Positions 53,887 to 63,242 of a stretch of DNA of 64,000 nucleotides are shown one piece after another; position 1 is the first letter of the stretch, and the number at the start of each line of letters is the position of its first letter. The DNA is from Lachnospiraceae bacterium (GTDB lineage Bacteria > Bacillota > Clostridia > Lachnospirales > Lachnospiraceae). Location of the stretch: the NCBI GenBank assembly GCA_910575835.1, contig CAJTGB010000022.1, positions 16,049 through 80,048 on the forward strand, written 5' to 3'. The notes under the pieces are model-generated. The model saw only the letters and a list, made by a program, of their open reading frames with translations, had not been told where the DNA came from and searched no databases. Made by a program: the position numbers and the translations under genes.

Positions 53887-55209
53887 ATGGAACAAACATT
53901 CATGAAAGAGAAGAAGATTCTGCCGCTTGTGCTGTCTATGTCCCTGCCCATGGTCATATCCATGGCGGTCAACTCACTTTACAATATCGTAGACAGTTAT
54001 TTCGTGGCCAAATTAAGCGAGGACGCCATGACGGCGCTGGCGCTGGTCTACCCCATCCAGAACATGATCAACGCCATCGCCATCGGTTTCTCTATAGGGA
54101 TCAATGCAAGCGCGGCATATTTCCTTGGAGCAAATGACTCTGTCCGCACGAGCAAGACCGCAACCCAGGGAACCTTCTTAAGCCTCCTTCACGGCGTGGC
54201 TCTGACGGTACTGTCCATCGCTGTCATGCCTGCATTCCTTGGTATGTTTTCTTCTGATGACACGGTGATCAAAATGGCGCTTGAGTATTCGAACCGGGCG
54301 TTCCTGTTCTCTCCGGTCATCGCCCTGACACTGGTATACGAGAAGCTCTTCCAGGCAGTCGGCAAGATGAAGGTCTCCATGCTCTGTATGATGTGCGGCT
54401 TCATCGCCAATATTATCCTGGATCCGCTGATGATCTTTGGGATCGGGTTCTTCCCTGCCATGGGAATCGCCGGAGCCGCCTACGCCACCGGAATCGGCCA
54501 GGTATTCTCTCTTGCCGTCTATTATCTGTGCAGCAAGATCAGCCCCATTCCCATTAAGATCGAACGGAAATACTGGAAACCGGAGAAAAATATAGCGGCA
54601 AGATTATATTCCGTCGGCATCTCGGCAACCCTGACTCTGGCGCTCCCGTCTCTGCTGATCTCTGTATTGAACGGCATCCTTGCAGGCTTCTCAGAGACAT
54701 ATGTACTTGTACTGGGCGTCTATTATAAGCTTCAGACCTTCATCTACCTGACGGCAAACGGAATCATCCAGGGAATCCGGCCATTGATGGGGTACAACTA
54801 CGGCGCGGGCGAGAAAGAGCGTGTCCAGAAGATCTTTCGGACCTCTCTTGCCCTTACCATGGGAGTCATGGTAGTCGGAACTTTCTTGTCCTGGCTGTTC
54901 CCGGCAAGCTTATTCGGCATGTTCACCTCCAACCCGCAGACCATTAAGATCGGCGTCACTGCCCTTCATATCATCAGCCTCGGATTCGTAGTATCCGCAG
55001 TCTCTATTACCTGCTGCGGAGCCTTGGAGGGTCTGGGCAAGGGCACGCCGTCTCTGTGTATCTCCCTGCTTCGATATGCAGTCGTCATCATACCGGCGGC
55101 ATATATATTGAGTAAATTTATCGGCGCAGACGGAGTGTGGTACGCCTTCTGCTTCACGGAATTCGTTACGGCAGGGCTTGCATATATTATTTACAAAAAA
55201 AGCTCTTGA
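53887..55209 (+). CDS. MATE-family efflux transporter
   Basis: I start at ATG 53887 after GAAGGAGGAATAAG (440 aa). It has twelve hydrophobic segments and MATE motifs: LPMVISMAVNSLYNIVDSYFVAKL, the IQNMINAIAIGFSIGINASAAYFLG region, ANGIIQGIRPLMGYNYGAGEKER and the final CFTEFVTAGLAYIIYKK. It exports cationic drugs or metabolites with Na+ or H+. Its leader has a potential attenuator. The next genes are under a cobalamin riboswitch and separate. Confidence 0.93.
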   Translation: MEQTFMKEKKILPLVLSMSLPMVISMAVNSLYNIVDSYFVAKLSEDAMTALALVYPIQNMINAIAIGFSIGINASAAYFLGANDSVRTSKTATQGTFLSLLHGVALTVLSIAVMPAFLGMFSSDDTVIKMALEYSNRAFLFSPVIALTLVYEKLFQAVGKMKVSMLCMMCGFIANIILDPLMIFGIGFFPAMGIAGAAYATGIGQVFSLAVYYLCSKISPIPIKIERKYWKPEKNIAARLYSVGISATLTLALPSLLISVLNGILAGFSETYVLVLGVYYKLQTFIYLTANGIIQGIRPLMGYNYGAGEKERVQKIFRTSLALTMGVMVVGTFLSWLFPASLFGMFTSNPQTIKIGVTALHIISLGFVVSAVSITCCGALEGLGKGTPSLCISLLRYAVVIIPAAYILSKFIGADGVWYAFCFTEFVTAGLAYIIYKKSS

Positions 55210-55242
55210 AAAAAATATAATTTTATAGTAATATCGCAATTA

Positions 55243-55330
55243 GCATATATACAGCGGGAATCAGGTGCGAATCCTGAGCGATGGGGTCACTGTGAGGACG
55301 ATGTCCGCAGCCAGAATACCTGTATATGTG
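55243..55330 (+). promoter_or_regulatory. Cobalamin riboswitch (short, class-II-like)
   Basis: The 5' segment CATATATACAG pairs with CTGTATATG (55244-55328). Inside are the conserved GGGAATCAGGTGCGAATCC, GGGGTCACTGTGAGG, a GTCCGCAGCCAG region and AATACC (B12-box-like). The class assignment is by motif. It lies ahead of a terminator and the DUF4430 and ECF genes. Confidence 0.85.
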
Positions 55331-55393
55331 TAGAATGGGGCTTCCGTCCAAAGCGAAACATTCTGTCCTCTATTGCACTATTATTGGAAGAAG

Positions 55394-55420
55394 TTTGCTT
55401 ATAACAGCAAGCTTTTTTGT
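55394..55420 (+). terminator. Riboswitch-controlled terminator
   Basis: GTTTGCT pairs with AGCAAGC, followed by TTTTTT. It lies about 65 bp past the cobalamin aptamer. Binding of cobalamin would be expected to favour it. Confidence 0.7.
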
Positions 55421-55431
55421 TTCTATTGGAA

Positions 55432-55471
55432 CTCATGAAACCGCAGTATTCGTCTGCCTGGTTCATGAGTA
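55432..55471 (+). other. Second strong hairpin before the DUF4430 gene
   Basis: ACTCATGAAACC pairs with GGTTCATGAGT (11 bp), followed by ATTTTGGGTCCCCTTTT. It may be a second, weaker terminator or a ribosome-access element. Confidence 0.55.
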
Positions 55472-55549
55472 TTTTGGGTCCCCTTTTACCATGACGCTAT
55501 GTTTTTGACATAGCAAAGAACACTCAGCATACAAAAAGGAGGCACAAAA

Positions 55550-55963
55550 ATGGAAAACAACACTCAAAAACACTCAGCCAAAAAAACACTCTTACTGATC
55601 GCGGCATTGGTGATCGCAGCAGCAGCCATGTTCTGCATTTACAAGGTATTTATCCCTAAGGGGCAGACCGGCGCCAAAGAGATCACCGTAACCGTTGTAC
55701 ACGCGGACCAGTCTTCAAAAGATTTCGTCTATCAGACCGACGAGGCTTACCTCGGCGCAGTCATAGAAGCAGAAGGCCTTGTAGAAGGAACCGACGGAGA
55801 TTACGGTTTGTTTATCACTTCCGTTGACGGCGAAACGGCAGACGACTCGAAGGAACAGTGGTGGTGCATTACCAAAGGCGGCGAATCCGTCAACACCTCT
55901 GCTGACCAGACTCCAATCGAGAACGGCGACCAGTTTGAGCTGACTATGATGGAAGGTTATTAA
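55550..55963 (+). CDS. Membrane-anchored DUF4430 (transcobalamin-C-like) protein
   Basis: The 137-residue protein has one membrane helix (about 12-33) and an extracellular domain (about 45-137) with EITVTVVHADQSSKDFVYQT, GLVEGTDGDYGLFITSVDG, QWWCITKGGESVNTSADQTPIENGDQFELTM. This matches the DUF4430 fold, related to the C-terminal domain of transcobalamin/intrinsic factor. It follows the cobalamin riboswitch with ribosome site AAGGAGG. It probably binds a corrinoid at the cell surface. Confidence 0.82.
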   Translation: MENNTQKHSAKKTLLLIAALVIAAAAMFCIYKVFIPKGQTGAKEITVTVVHADQSSKDFVYQTDEAYLGAVIEAEGLVEGTDGDYGLFITSVDGETADDSKEQWWCITKGGESVNTSADQTPIENGDQFELTMMEGY

Positions 55964-55971
55964 AACAGGCA

Positions 55972-56460
55972 ATGGAGAACAACAAGGAACTTGTGAGCAT
56001 GGGATTTCTCAGCGCTATCCTGCTTATCGGACAGGTTGGGATGTCCTACCTTCCTAATATAGAGATCGTATCCCTCTTAATCTACATATATACCCAGGTC
56101 TACCGTAAGAAAGTCTTCTTCATTATCTATGTGTTCGTATTCCTGGAGGGCTGTATCTACGGCTTTGGTCTCTGGTGGTTCGGATATCTGTATATCTGGA
56201 GCGTTCTGGCGCTGATCGTTCTCTGGAACGGCAGACAGCCGACTTCTGTAATTATGACTGCTGTGATTCTCGGCGCATATGGGCTTTCTTTTGGAATGTT
56301 ATATGCCCTGCCTTATTTTATTGCCGGAGGCTGGGCGGCCGGGTTCTCCTACTGGGTATCTGGAATTCCTTTTGATCTGCTCCATTGTGCGGGAAATGTT
56401 GCCGTATCCCTGATATGTTACCGGCCGCTTCGGACGCTTCTTGGGAAGCTTAAGAGATGA
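55972..56460 (+). CDS. ECF transporter S-component-like membrane protein
   Basis: The 162-residue protein has five or six hydrophobic helices (GFLSAILLIGQVGMSYLP, VVSLLIYIYTQVYRKK-type, FFIIYVFVFLEGCIYGFGLWWFGYLYIWSVLALIVLW, ILGAYGLSFGMLYALPYFIAGGW). Size and hydrophobicity fit ECF S-components, and it lies 8 bp from the DUF4430 gene under cobalamin control. No EcfA/T genes are near, so it must share an ECF module. Substrate (corrinoid) is inferred from context. Confidence 0.7.
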   Translation: MENNKELVSMGFLSAILLIGQVGMSYLPNIEIVSLLIYIYTQVYRKKVFFIIYVFVFLEGCIYGFGLWWFGYLYIWSVLALIVLWNGRQPTSVIMTAVILGAYGLSFGMLYALPYFIAGGWAAGFSYWVSGIPFDLLHCAGNVAVSLICYRPLRTLLGKLKR

Positions 56461-56483
56461 TAATTGCCAAGGAGGCTGTTACA

Positions 56484-57548
56484 TTGACACTATCTGAATT
56501 ATGCACTTACATCACCAGATATGAGAGAGCGCCGCTGCCTCCCGACCATAAGATGGGGCCGCGTCTTGTCTGCCCGGAATATTCAAAGTCTGACTGGGAG
56601 GTCAAGACTTATCCGCTGCCTCTTAAGGAGCGGATCTTTGCACTGTGCTGGAACATAGACGCTTCCCATCCGGCGCAGACCTTACACGCTACCCTCCATC
56701 CGGCGCCGGAGCCTTTCTGTTACCGGCTTAATTTTCATTCCGGTGAACGGACGCAGCTTCACACGCATGATTACATCGAACTCGCCTATGTGGTTGAGGG
56801 TGAATTCCGCCAGAGGATCTTAAGCCATGACATCACATTTTCCAAGGGCGATCTGTGCCTGATCGACAAGAACTGCCTGCATCAGGACTACCTGTTAGAC
56901 CAGCCTGCCGTCATCTTATTCCTTGGAATTGCCAACGACATGTTCACCGAGATCATGGATGAAAATGTCGCCACACAGAAGATCATCTACTTCCTGCAGT
57001 CCGCGCTGCTCAAACAGAAGGATCTGCAGCAATATCTGCATTTCCGCCCAGGCTCCGATCCCGGCGCGGCAGCCGAATTAGAGAGCTGCCTCTGCCTCCT
57101 GCTGAATGAACTGCACGATAACAAGATCGGCTCACACTATATCTGCAAGGGACTGCTGCTGCGCATTTTTCGCATCATCAGCACCCGCTATGACTTTTCG
57201 CTGTCCAAAGAACAGCGAAAAACCATGAACTGGATCGTATTTGAAGAGATATCGGATTACATCAAGCGCCATTTTGCCACAGTCACCATCCAGGAGTTAG
57301 TCCGGGAATTTCACTTCCAGGAAGACTACTTTAACCGGCTCATCAAGAGCAAGACCGGGCTTACTTACTCTGCCTATGTACAGCAGATCCGCCTCGAGCG
57401 TGCGGCGCATATGCTGATTTCTACCGATAAAAGCGTAGATGAGATCACAGAATCGGTCGGCTACCGCAACAAAGGATATTTCTATAAGATATTCCAGGAA
57501 AAATACGGCGCCACACCTTCCAGATACCGGAAACAGATCACTCACTGA
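56484..57548 (+). CDS. AraC-family transcriptional regulator with cupin sensor
   Basis: I favour TTG 56484 with a perfect AAGGAGG site eight bases upstream. An ATG at 56457, overlapping the S-component stop by ATGA, lacks a good site. The ~354-residue product has a cupin-like domain (QLHTHDYIELAYVVEGEF; CLIDKNCLHQDY) and C-terminal AraC helix-turn-helix pair (VTIQELVREFHFQEDYFNRLIKSKTGLTYSAYVQQIRLERA, SVDEITESVGYRNKGYFYKIFQEKYGATPSRYR). The ligand is unknown. Its end overlaps the convergent ABC permease gene by 11 bp. Confidence 0.88.
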   Translation: MTLSELCTYITRYERAPLPPDHKMGPRLVCPEYSKSDWEVKTYPLPLKERIFALCWNIDASHPAQTLHATLHPAPEPFCYRLNFHSGERTQLHTHDYIELAYVVEGEFRQRILSHDITFSKGDLCLIDKNCLHQDYLLDQPAVILFLGIANDMFTEIMDENVATQKIIYFLQSALLKQKDLQQYLHFRPGSDPGAAAELESCLCLLLNELHDNKIGSHYICKGLLLRIFRIISTRYDFSLSKEQRKTMNWIVFEEISDYIKRHFATVTIQELVREFHFQEDYFNRLIKSKTGLTYSAYVQQIRLERAAHMLISTDKSVDEITESVGYRNKGYFYKIFQEKYGATPSRYRKQITH

Positions 57549-60003
57549 ACCGGATCCGCTCTATCAGCGAATTCTTCCTCACCGACCGGGATATCCCTGC
57601 CGCCAGCGCAATCTGAAGCACCAGTAATACAATGGATACCACAATTGCCGCCGCTGCCGGGTAGTGATAGGCCGATATATTAAACATTCCGTGCTTTTTC
57701 GCATACAGGAATACCGGGTATCCGGCAAGGCTTCCAAGCCCTACCGAGATTGCCAGTGTACCGGCCGTATAGAACAGGCCTTCTAACTGCAGCATCTTCA
57801 TAAGCTGTGCATCCGACATCCCGATCGCCTGCATCATTCCCAGTTCTTTCCTGCGCACGTGGACACTGTTGATCATAGTATTGATCAGGTTCATCACACT
57901 GATCGCCGCCAGGATTCCAAGGAACGCATAACTCGCTCCTCTCGTCGTTGCCAAAGCCGTCCGCCACTGTTCATACTCAGCCTTCCAGGTCCGCATAGAC
58001 ATCCTTCCAGACGCATTTATGATATCTTGAAGCTTCTTCTCAAGCGTCTGGTCATAGTCCTTGTCTGCAATTACATGGAAGTACCTGGAGGAATTATATT
58101 CACTCAGCCGGTCCACGGCCTCCTTCGCCATGATCAGATAGTCAAAATTAGTCAGACCGTTCCTATAATCCCCGATCGCTGCAATCTCAACTTCCTTATT
58201 AAATGTCCGGCCGCCGTCCTGAATCCTCAGGTTCAGCTTATCTCCCACCTTAAGCTCAGGGTGCCAGTACTTAATCGCTTCGTCGATGAGCACCTTATCT
58301 CCTGTCTTCAATTCCTCATAAGTCACCTTTCCTTCTGTGACGCCTTTTTCCAGCTCTTTTGCATATTCCTGCGGGATTCCGTTAAGCGCATTCCCCTCTT
58401 CCTCTGAAAATACATCTCCGTCTACCCTGAGAGAGGAAAATACATCTACCCTCTCCACACCGGGAAGCGCTTCGATCTGCTGCCTCAGCGTATCATTCAG
58501 CGGATTATCCTTCTGGATCTCAGACCATTTCCGCTCTGGATGTTCCTTATTATATTCTTCTATGTCAGGCAGGATCTCATACTGCCCCACAAGAGAGCTA
58601 TCGGCGCTCTCCCGGGGATCGGCGCAGGACAGAACGGTGGCAACCACCATCAGGAATACCCCTGTAGCCGCCATGGAGACGATCGTGACCGCACTTTTCT
58701 TCTTATTCTCTGTAAGGTTCCTCAGAGTCAGGCGCCCGATCGACAGGAACTCATAACCTTTCCGTCTGCTCCTTCGATTCTTCCCGGCAGTCTGCATGCG
58801 CATCGCCTCCACCTCAGAGACCTTTGCCGCCATATGCATCGGCCTGGCAAGGGAAAAATACACCGTACACACCGTTACCGCAGCCGCAAGCAGATAGACC
58901 CACCAACAGCACAGATTCACTTCACCGTCCGCCAAGACCTCCCTTGCCGTCTCTGCAAACGCTTCCATCGCTTCAGAATCAGTAAACTTAAGGAGCCATT
59001 CTATCACTTCCCGGGATACAAATGTACCGATCAGAAGACCTGCCGGAACAGCAAAAGCAGCAATGCATAATCCTTCCCGGAGCACGATCTGCCGTATCTG
59101 GCGCTTTGTAGCGCCGATCGCTTTCATCCTGCCGAATTCCCGGATTCTCTGGTTCATAGACACATAATAGATACTGTATATCGTGATCGCTCCCGCCAGC
59201 ATGACGATCAGCATGATCAGAACGATCGACGGAACCATGGCCGGGTCTACATAATTTGCCAGCAGATAATCTGTGTTAATGTTAATTTCACTTTCCGGGA
59301 TTCCAAACTGTTCTGCCGCATTCTTGATCCTGTCTTCAATCTCATCTGTCGTAGGCTTATCCTCATCTCCGATCTGAAGAAGAAAACGGTAGGCGATCTC
59401 ATCTTTTGGAATCTCATTTTTCAGAAATGCTTCCGATACCAGAGCCGTATAGATCCTTTTCTCATAATTACCCTCACTGTCTTCGAAGAATCCGCAGATC
59501 CGAAATTCCTTCTGCTGAGTAAGATCGAGCTCTCCGCCCCGGAAGATCTGATAAGGCACGGTGACCGTATCGCCAATATCCCCTTGCTGGCCAAGTTCCT
59601 TAAGAATCCCCGGGGATACCACGATCTCATCCTCCCGCCTGGGAATCGTTCCTTCTGCCGGCGCCATCTTATATAATTCCATACCCGCTTCATCCACATA
59701 CATCATAACGACCGATGCCTCATCAAGATTCATATAGCCTGCGTCGCTTCGGAGGCCGAACTTGGATATATCATGATGCACCGCCAATTTACGGGCCGTC
59801 TCCTCATCCACATTCCGGTAAAGAGCATGCCATGACGGATAGAGCCTGTCTGTTACGGCAAACTGAATTTCCAGTATTCCCCGTCCCACCGCAGGAACTA
59901 TGAACAGCAGCATGGTCGTCAGGATGATCGTGATCCCTATCAGTATATTCCTGTTCTTATAATATTTCATATTGTCAAATGCGACTCTCGTTGTCATCTT
60001 CAT
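57538..60003 (-). CDS. ABC transporter permease with two FtsX domains
   Basis: The 821-residue membrane protein has an N-terminal helix (about 20-40), a large extracellular region, then FtsX segment 1 (about 255-400: MLAGAITIYSIYYVSMNQRIREFGRMKAIGATKRQIRQIVLREG). A second MacB-like periplasmic part follows, and the final FtsX segment (about 695-815: IAAISVMNLINTMINSVHVRRKELGMMQAIGMSDAQLMKML). It would use the adjacent ATPase to move or sense a substrate, as in MacB and Bce-type antimicrobial peptide exporters. It overlaps the ATPase stop by one base. Confidence 0.9.
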   Translation of the reverse strand: MKMTTRVAFDNMKYYKNRNILIGITIILTTMLLFIVPAVGRGILEIQFAVTDRLYPSWHALYRNVDEETARKLAVHHDISKFGLRSDAGYMNLDEASVVMMYVDEAGMELYKMAPAEGTIPRREDEIVVSPGILKELGQQGDIGDTVTVPYQIFRGGELDLTQQKEFRICGFFEDSEGNYEKRIYTALVSEAFLKNEIPKDEIAYRFLLQIGDEDKPTTDEIEDRIKNAAEQFGIPESEININTDYLLANYVDPAMVPSIVLIMLIVMLAGAITIYSIYYVSMNQRIREFGRMKAIGATKRQIRQIVLREGLCIAAFAVPAGLLIGTFVSREVIEWLLKFTDSEAMEAFAETAREVLADGEVNLCCWWVYLLAAAVTVCTVYFSLARPMHMAAKVSEVEAMRMQTAGKNRRSRRKGYEFLSIGRLTLRNLTENKKKSAVTIVSMAATGVFLMVVATVLSCADPRESADSSLVGQYEILPDIEEYNKEHPERKWSEIQKDNPLNDTLRQQIEALPGVERVDVFSSLRVDGDVFSEEEGNALNGIPQEYAKELEKGVTEGKVTYEELKTGDKVLIDEAIKYWHPELKVGDKLNLRIQDGGRTFNKEVEIAAIGDYRNGLTNFDYLIMAKEAVDRLSEYNSSRYFHVIADKDYDQTLEKKLQDIINASGRMSMRTWKAEYEQWRTALATTRGASYAFLGILAAISVMNLINTMINSVHVRRKELGMMQAIGMSDAQLMKMLQLEGLFYTAGTLAISVGLGSLAGYPVFLYAKKHGMFNISAYHYPAAAAIVVSIVLLVLQIALAAGISRSVRKNSLIERIRFSE

Positions 60004-60686
60004 CAGTCACTCACCACCTTACCGTCTGCGATCTCAATCACCCGGTCCGCCATCTGCGCGATCATCTCATCGTGCGTGATCATGACCAATGTCTGCCCGA
60101 AGTCCGTCACACAGCTCTTCATCAGGCTCATCACTTCCAGCTCTGTCTGGGAATCCAGATTCCCTGTAGGCTCATCTGCCAGGATGATAGCCGGACGGGT
60201 CACAAGCGCCCTGGCAATCGCGGTCCTCTGCTTCTGCCCTCCCGACAGCGCATTAGGCATAGTCTCTTCCTTATCCGTAAGGCCGATCTTCTCCAGCACC
60301 TCCTGTACGTCCTCCCTCTTCACCTTCCGGTTGTCCAGTCCCAGCGGGAGCACGATATTCTCCCATACATTTAACGATGGGATCAGATTATAATCCTGGA
60401 AGATGAACCCGATCTTCTTCCTGCGGAATGCCGCCAGCCTGTCGTCCTTAAGCGCGAAGATATCCTTGCCCTCTATCCATACTTTCCCCTCATCCGGCCG
60501 GTCAAGCCCTCCGATCAGATGCAGGAGCGTAGACTTGCCGGAGCCCGACCGCCCCACGATCGCTGTGAACTTCCCTCTCTCTATCTCTAAGCTTGTATGG
60601 TCTACTGCCCGTACCTGGTTCTCTCCTGTGCCGTAATATTTCACCAGGCCATCCACTGCTAATATCTTACCGCTGTCCATCTTCAT
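60003..60686 (-). CDS. ABC transporter ATP-binding protein (MacB/LolD class)
   Basis: The 227-residue ATPase has Walker A GRSGSGKST (43-51 region), Q-loop IFQDYNLIPSLNVWEN, signature LSGGQKQRTAIARAL, Walker B AIILADEPTGNLDS and H-loop MITHDE. It pairs with the FtsX permease just downstream. The two-component system further upstream on the same strand probably controls this pair. Confidence 0.95.
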   Translation of the reverse strand: MKMDSGKILAVDGLVKYYGTGENQVRAVDHTSLEIERGKFTAIVGRSGSGKSTLLHLIGGLDRPDEGKVWIEGKDIFALKDDRLAAFRRKKIGFIFQDYNLIPSLNVWENIVLPLGLDNRKVKREDVQEVLEKIGLTDKEETMPNALSGGQKQRTAIARALVTRPAIILADEPTGNLDSQTELEVMSLMKSCVTDFGQTLVMITHDEMIAQMADRVIEIADGKVVSD

Positions 60687-60879
60687 ATAGTTACCTCCGT
60701 TTCATGTGCCCTTATTAAAAGTTCAATCAAGTATAACTATAATCTCCCATCCTTACAGATTCCTTACACCGACTATAACAATTTTGTAAGAATCCCCGGC
60801 ACAAAAGCTTTACACTGAAATCGTCAATTGATATAATAAAGTAACGGGTAAACAACACTGATAGAAAGCAGGTGACAAT

Positions 60880-61023
60880 ATGGGACTGACGAATAAGCAA
60901 TTTCAGGGCTTTGTCAGGCTTACTCTTGCACAGATCGAAAGAGCTTTGAATGAATCGCCTGACAACAAGGAATTGCAGGAATTAAAAGATATTTTTCAAT
61001 CAATGTTAGAAGACGGTAACTAG
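60880..61023 (+). CDS. 47-residue acidic helical small protein, stop supplied by a MITE
   Basis: ATG 60880 follows AAAGCAGGTGACA. The product MGLTNKQFQGFVRLTLAQI ... LEDGN is one or two amphipathic helices with an acidic end. The stop TAG is in the first bases of the MITE cluster (CTAG at 61020), so the original C-terminus may be different. No family is recognised. Confidence 0.55.
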   Translation: MGLTNKQFQGFVRLTLAQIERALNESPDNKELQELKDIFQSMLEDGN

Positions 61024-61060
61024 TACAACGAATAATAAGTAACCAGCTATATGGCTAGTA
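61020..61060. mobile_element. Left fragment of a related MITE end
   Basis: CTAGTACAACGAATAATAAG then TAACCAGCTATATGGCTAG resembles the type-2 MITE end and the right-hand end of the 164-bp element. It abuts the full copy 2. Confidence 0.6.
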
Positions 61061-61224
61061 CTAGTACACCGAAAAATAAGTTCCTAGCCATATAACGCAG
61101 AATGATTTTTTATATGCAAGGCGGAGGAATGAGGCGTAGTGGGCGCTACGCCGATTGACGACAACGACGCAGATGGAAAATCAGGCAAGTTATATGGCTG
61201 GTTACTTATTATTCGGTGTACTAG
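61061..61224. mobile_element. 164-bp palindromic MITE-like element, copy 2
   Basis: By eye it is identical to 32663-32826 over the full 164 bp, with CTAG at both ends. It is followed by the inverted left end CTAGGAACTTATTTTTCGG at 61221-61247. Identity suggests recent movement. Confidence 0.85.
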
Positions 61225-61287
61225 GAACTTATTTTTCGGTGTACTAGGTGAAAGAGGATATTGCCCTGCAAGCGATATCCTCTTTGG

Positions 61288-62550
61288 TTATGATGGCAGC
61301 GTAACCCTGAACACCGTTCCGCCTCCTGTCTTCTGCTTCGCAGATATGGTTCCTCCCTGGCGCTCCAATATCATCCTTGCAAGATACAACCCTACTCCCG
61401 CACCCTCCTTCGCCATCTTCGCCGCATCATCCCCCCGGTAGAATCTCTGGTAGATCTTCGGCAATTCTTCCCGCCGTATCCCGATCCCTTCATCCACAAC
61501 CTCTATCAGGACATTTTTTATCAGAGGCTTCACACGCACCGTAACGGTTGTAAGTTCACCGGAATATTTCACCGCATTGTCAAGAATATTAACAAACGCT
61601 TCTTCTGTCCATTTTGTATCATGGCAGATCACAAGGTCTTCTGCCATATCCGCCTGTATCTCAATATCCTTATTCTTTGCTTTCATGTAGACCTGGCTGA
61701 CCGCCTCTGTAAGCGTCTTCTTAAGACTTGCCGGTACCGGTCTTAACTGAATCATGTGAGCCTCAAGCCTGGACAGATTGACCATCTCCCTGAGAAGTGT
61801 CTCCAGCTTCTCGATCTCTCTTCCTTCCTGCTCCAGAAATTCTTCCTGTTCCTTTGCCGCAAGCTGATCTCCTGACACGATCTCATAACACATCCGAAGA
61901 GATGCAAGCGGCGTCTTAAGCTGGTGGGAAATGTCCGTAATCAGGCTCTTCGTATTCTTCTCTTCCTCCTCAAGCTTGTCCTTAAGCCCTTCAAAATATA
62001 CCCCCAGCTCCCGCAAGGATTCCCACACCTTCATCCATTCTTCCGAATACTCCGAAGGCTCCTCTTCATAATCCGGGATCTCACCGAATCTGCCTTCCCT
62101 GAACTGCCACAGGCACTCATACAATTCCTGGAGATGATCTTTGGCGGTCACACTCTTCTTCCACTCCAGATGTCCTGCCAAAGCAATCAGCAGAATACCG
62201 GCAAGCACGCCCGCTCCCCAGAATATCCATAATCCTCCCGCGGATCTCGTGTATTTCAGATCATACCCGTACTTGTCTTCTATCATCCCTACAGCGCGGC
62301 TGATCTCTTTTCTGTCCAATGCACCTTCTGGCGCGGCTTCGCCGAAGGGGATCCGAAATCCATGCTTCTCCCATACCGCTATGATCTCTGCCTCCAATTC
62401 CGGATGCTCCGTCATCAGAGTGATCATCCTTCTCCTCTCTTTGGTGATCTCATACCTGGCCAACAGCAGCATGAAGAACGAAAACACTGCAGCAAAGCTC
62501 AGACAGATGACAAGATACTTTTTTACCTTCTTATTACTTTTCCGCTCCAT
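61288..62550 (-). CDS. Sensor histidine kinase (two-component)
   Basis: The 420-residue kinase has two membrane helices (about 12-30 and 110-130) around a small extracellular part. A HisKA region has SLITDISHQLKTPLASLRM (phospho-His in SHQLKTPL), the N box EEAFVNILDNAVKYS, G1 VVDEGIGIRREELPKIYQRFYRG, and G2 EGAGVGLYLARMILERQGG. It overlaps the regulator gene by 28 bp. With the ABC transporter on the same strand it resembles peptide-sensing modules. Confidence 0.94.
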   Translation of the reverse strand: MERKSNKKVKKYLVICLSFAAVFSFFMLLLARYEITKERRRMITLMTEHPELEAEIIAVWEKHGFRIPFGEAAPEGALDRKEISRAVGMIEDKYGYDLKYTRSAGGLWIFWGAGVLAGILLIALAGHLEWKKSVTAKDHLQELYECLWQFREGRFGEIPDYEEEPSEYSEEWMKVWESLRELGVYFEGLKDKLEEEEKNTKSLITDISHQLKTPLASLRMCYEIVSGDQLAAKEQEEFLEQEGREIEKLETLLREMVNLSRLEAHMIQLRPVPASLKKTLTEAVSQVYMKAKNKDIEIQADMAEDLVICHDTKWTEEAFVNILDNAVKYSGELTTVTVRVKPLIKNVLIEVVDEGIGIRREELPKIYQRFYRGDDAAKMAKEGAGVGLYLARMILERQGGTISAKQKTGGGTVFRVTLPS

Positions 62551-63203
62551 ATATATCCCAGCCCTCTCACATTCGAGATCTCATCCGTTCCAAGCTTCGC
62601 CTTAAGCCTGCTGATATTGACCGTCACCGTATTATCATCCACGAACTGCCCGTCCACATCCCAGATATGCTCCAGGATATTCTCCTTGGATACGATCCGC
62701 CCGGCATTCTCCCAGAGATACATTAGAAGCTGCAGCTCCTTCTTACTGAGCGCAACCTCACAGCCGTCCTTATATACCTTCATCTCCCGGCAGTTCACTT
62801 CTATATCTTTGCAGGCCATGACCCCCTTCTCTTCCTTCGTACTGCCGATACGCCTCATCAGTGCGTTTACCTTGGAAACCAGCACCATAAGGGAAAATGG
62901 CTTGGTGATATAATCGTCGGCTCCCGTCTCGTAGCCATTTACCATATCGATCTCCGAATCAAGCGCCGTCAGATAGATAAAATAGGCGTCGCTGATCTCA
63001 CGGATCCTCCTGCCAAGGTCAAGACCGCTTCCGTCAGGAAGGGTAATGTCACAGATGATGAGCGAATATCTGGATTCCTCCAGACAGCTCTCCGCTTCCG
63101 CCAGCGTAAACGCAGAGGTAACGCTGTAGCCCGCTTTCTGTAATGTGAATGTGATTCCCCGATTCAGACTTTTGTCATCTTCCAGTAGTAATATGTCCTG
63201 CAT
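62523..63203 (-). CDS. OmpR/PhoB-family response regulator
   Basis: The 226-residue regulator has the receiver (1-115) with acidic DD at 9-10 (LLEDDKSL), phospho-Asp in IICDITLPDGSG (about 52), Thr/Ala of TALDSE and Lys in YITKPFSL. The winged-helix trans-reg domain (about 130-222) has LSKKELQLLMYLWENAGRIVSKENIL and DDNTVTVNISRLKAKLG, with RGLGYIW. It regulates targets likely to include the ABC genes. It is transcribed first. Confidence 0.95.
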   Translation of the reverse strand: MQDILLLEDDKSLNRGITFTLQKAGYSVTSAFTLAEAESCLEESRYSLIICDITLPDGSGLDLGRRIREISDAYFIYLTALDSEIDMVNGYETGADDYITKPFSLMVLVSKVNALMRRIGSTKEEKGVMACKDIEVNCREMKVYKDGCEVALSKKELQLLMYLWENAGRIVSKENILEHIWDVDGQFVDDNTVTVNISRLKAKLGTDEISNVRGLGYIWSGKVIRR

Positions 63204-63242
63204 GGTGTTTCCTTTCCCGTCTCTGATAAAAGTGCAGCTTTA

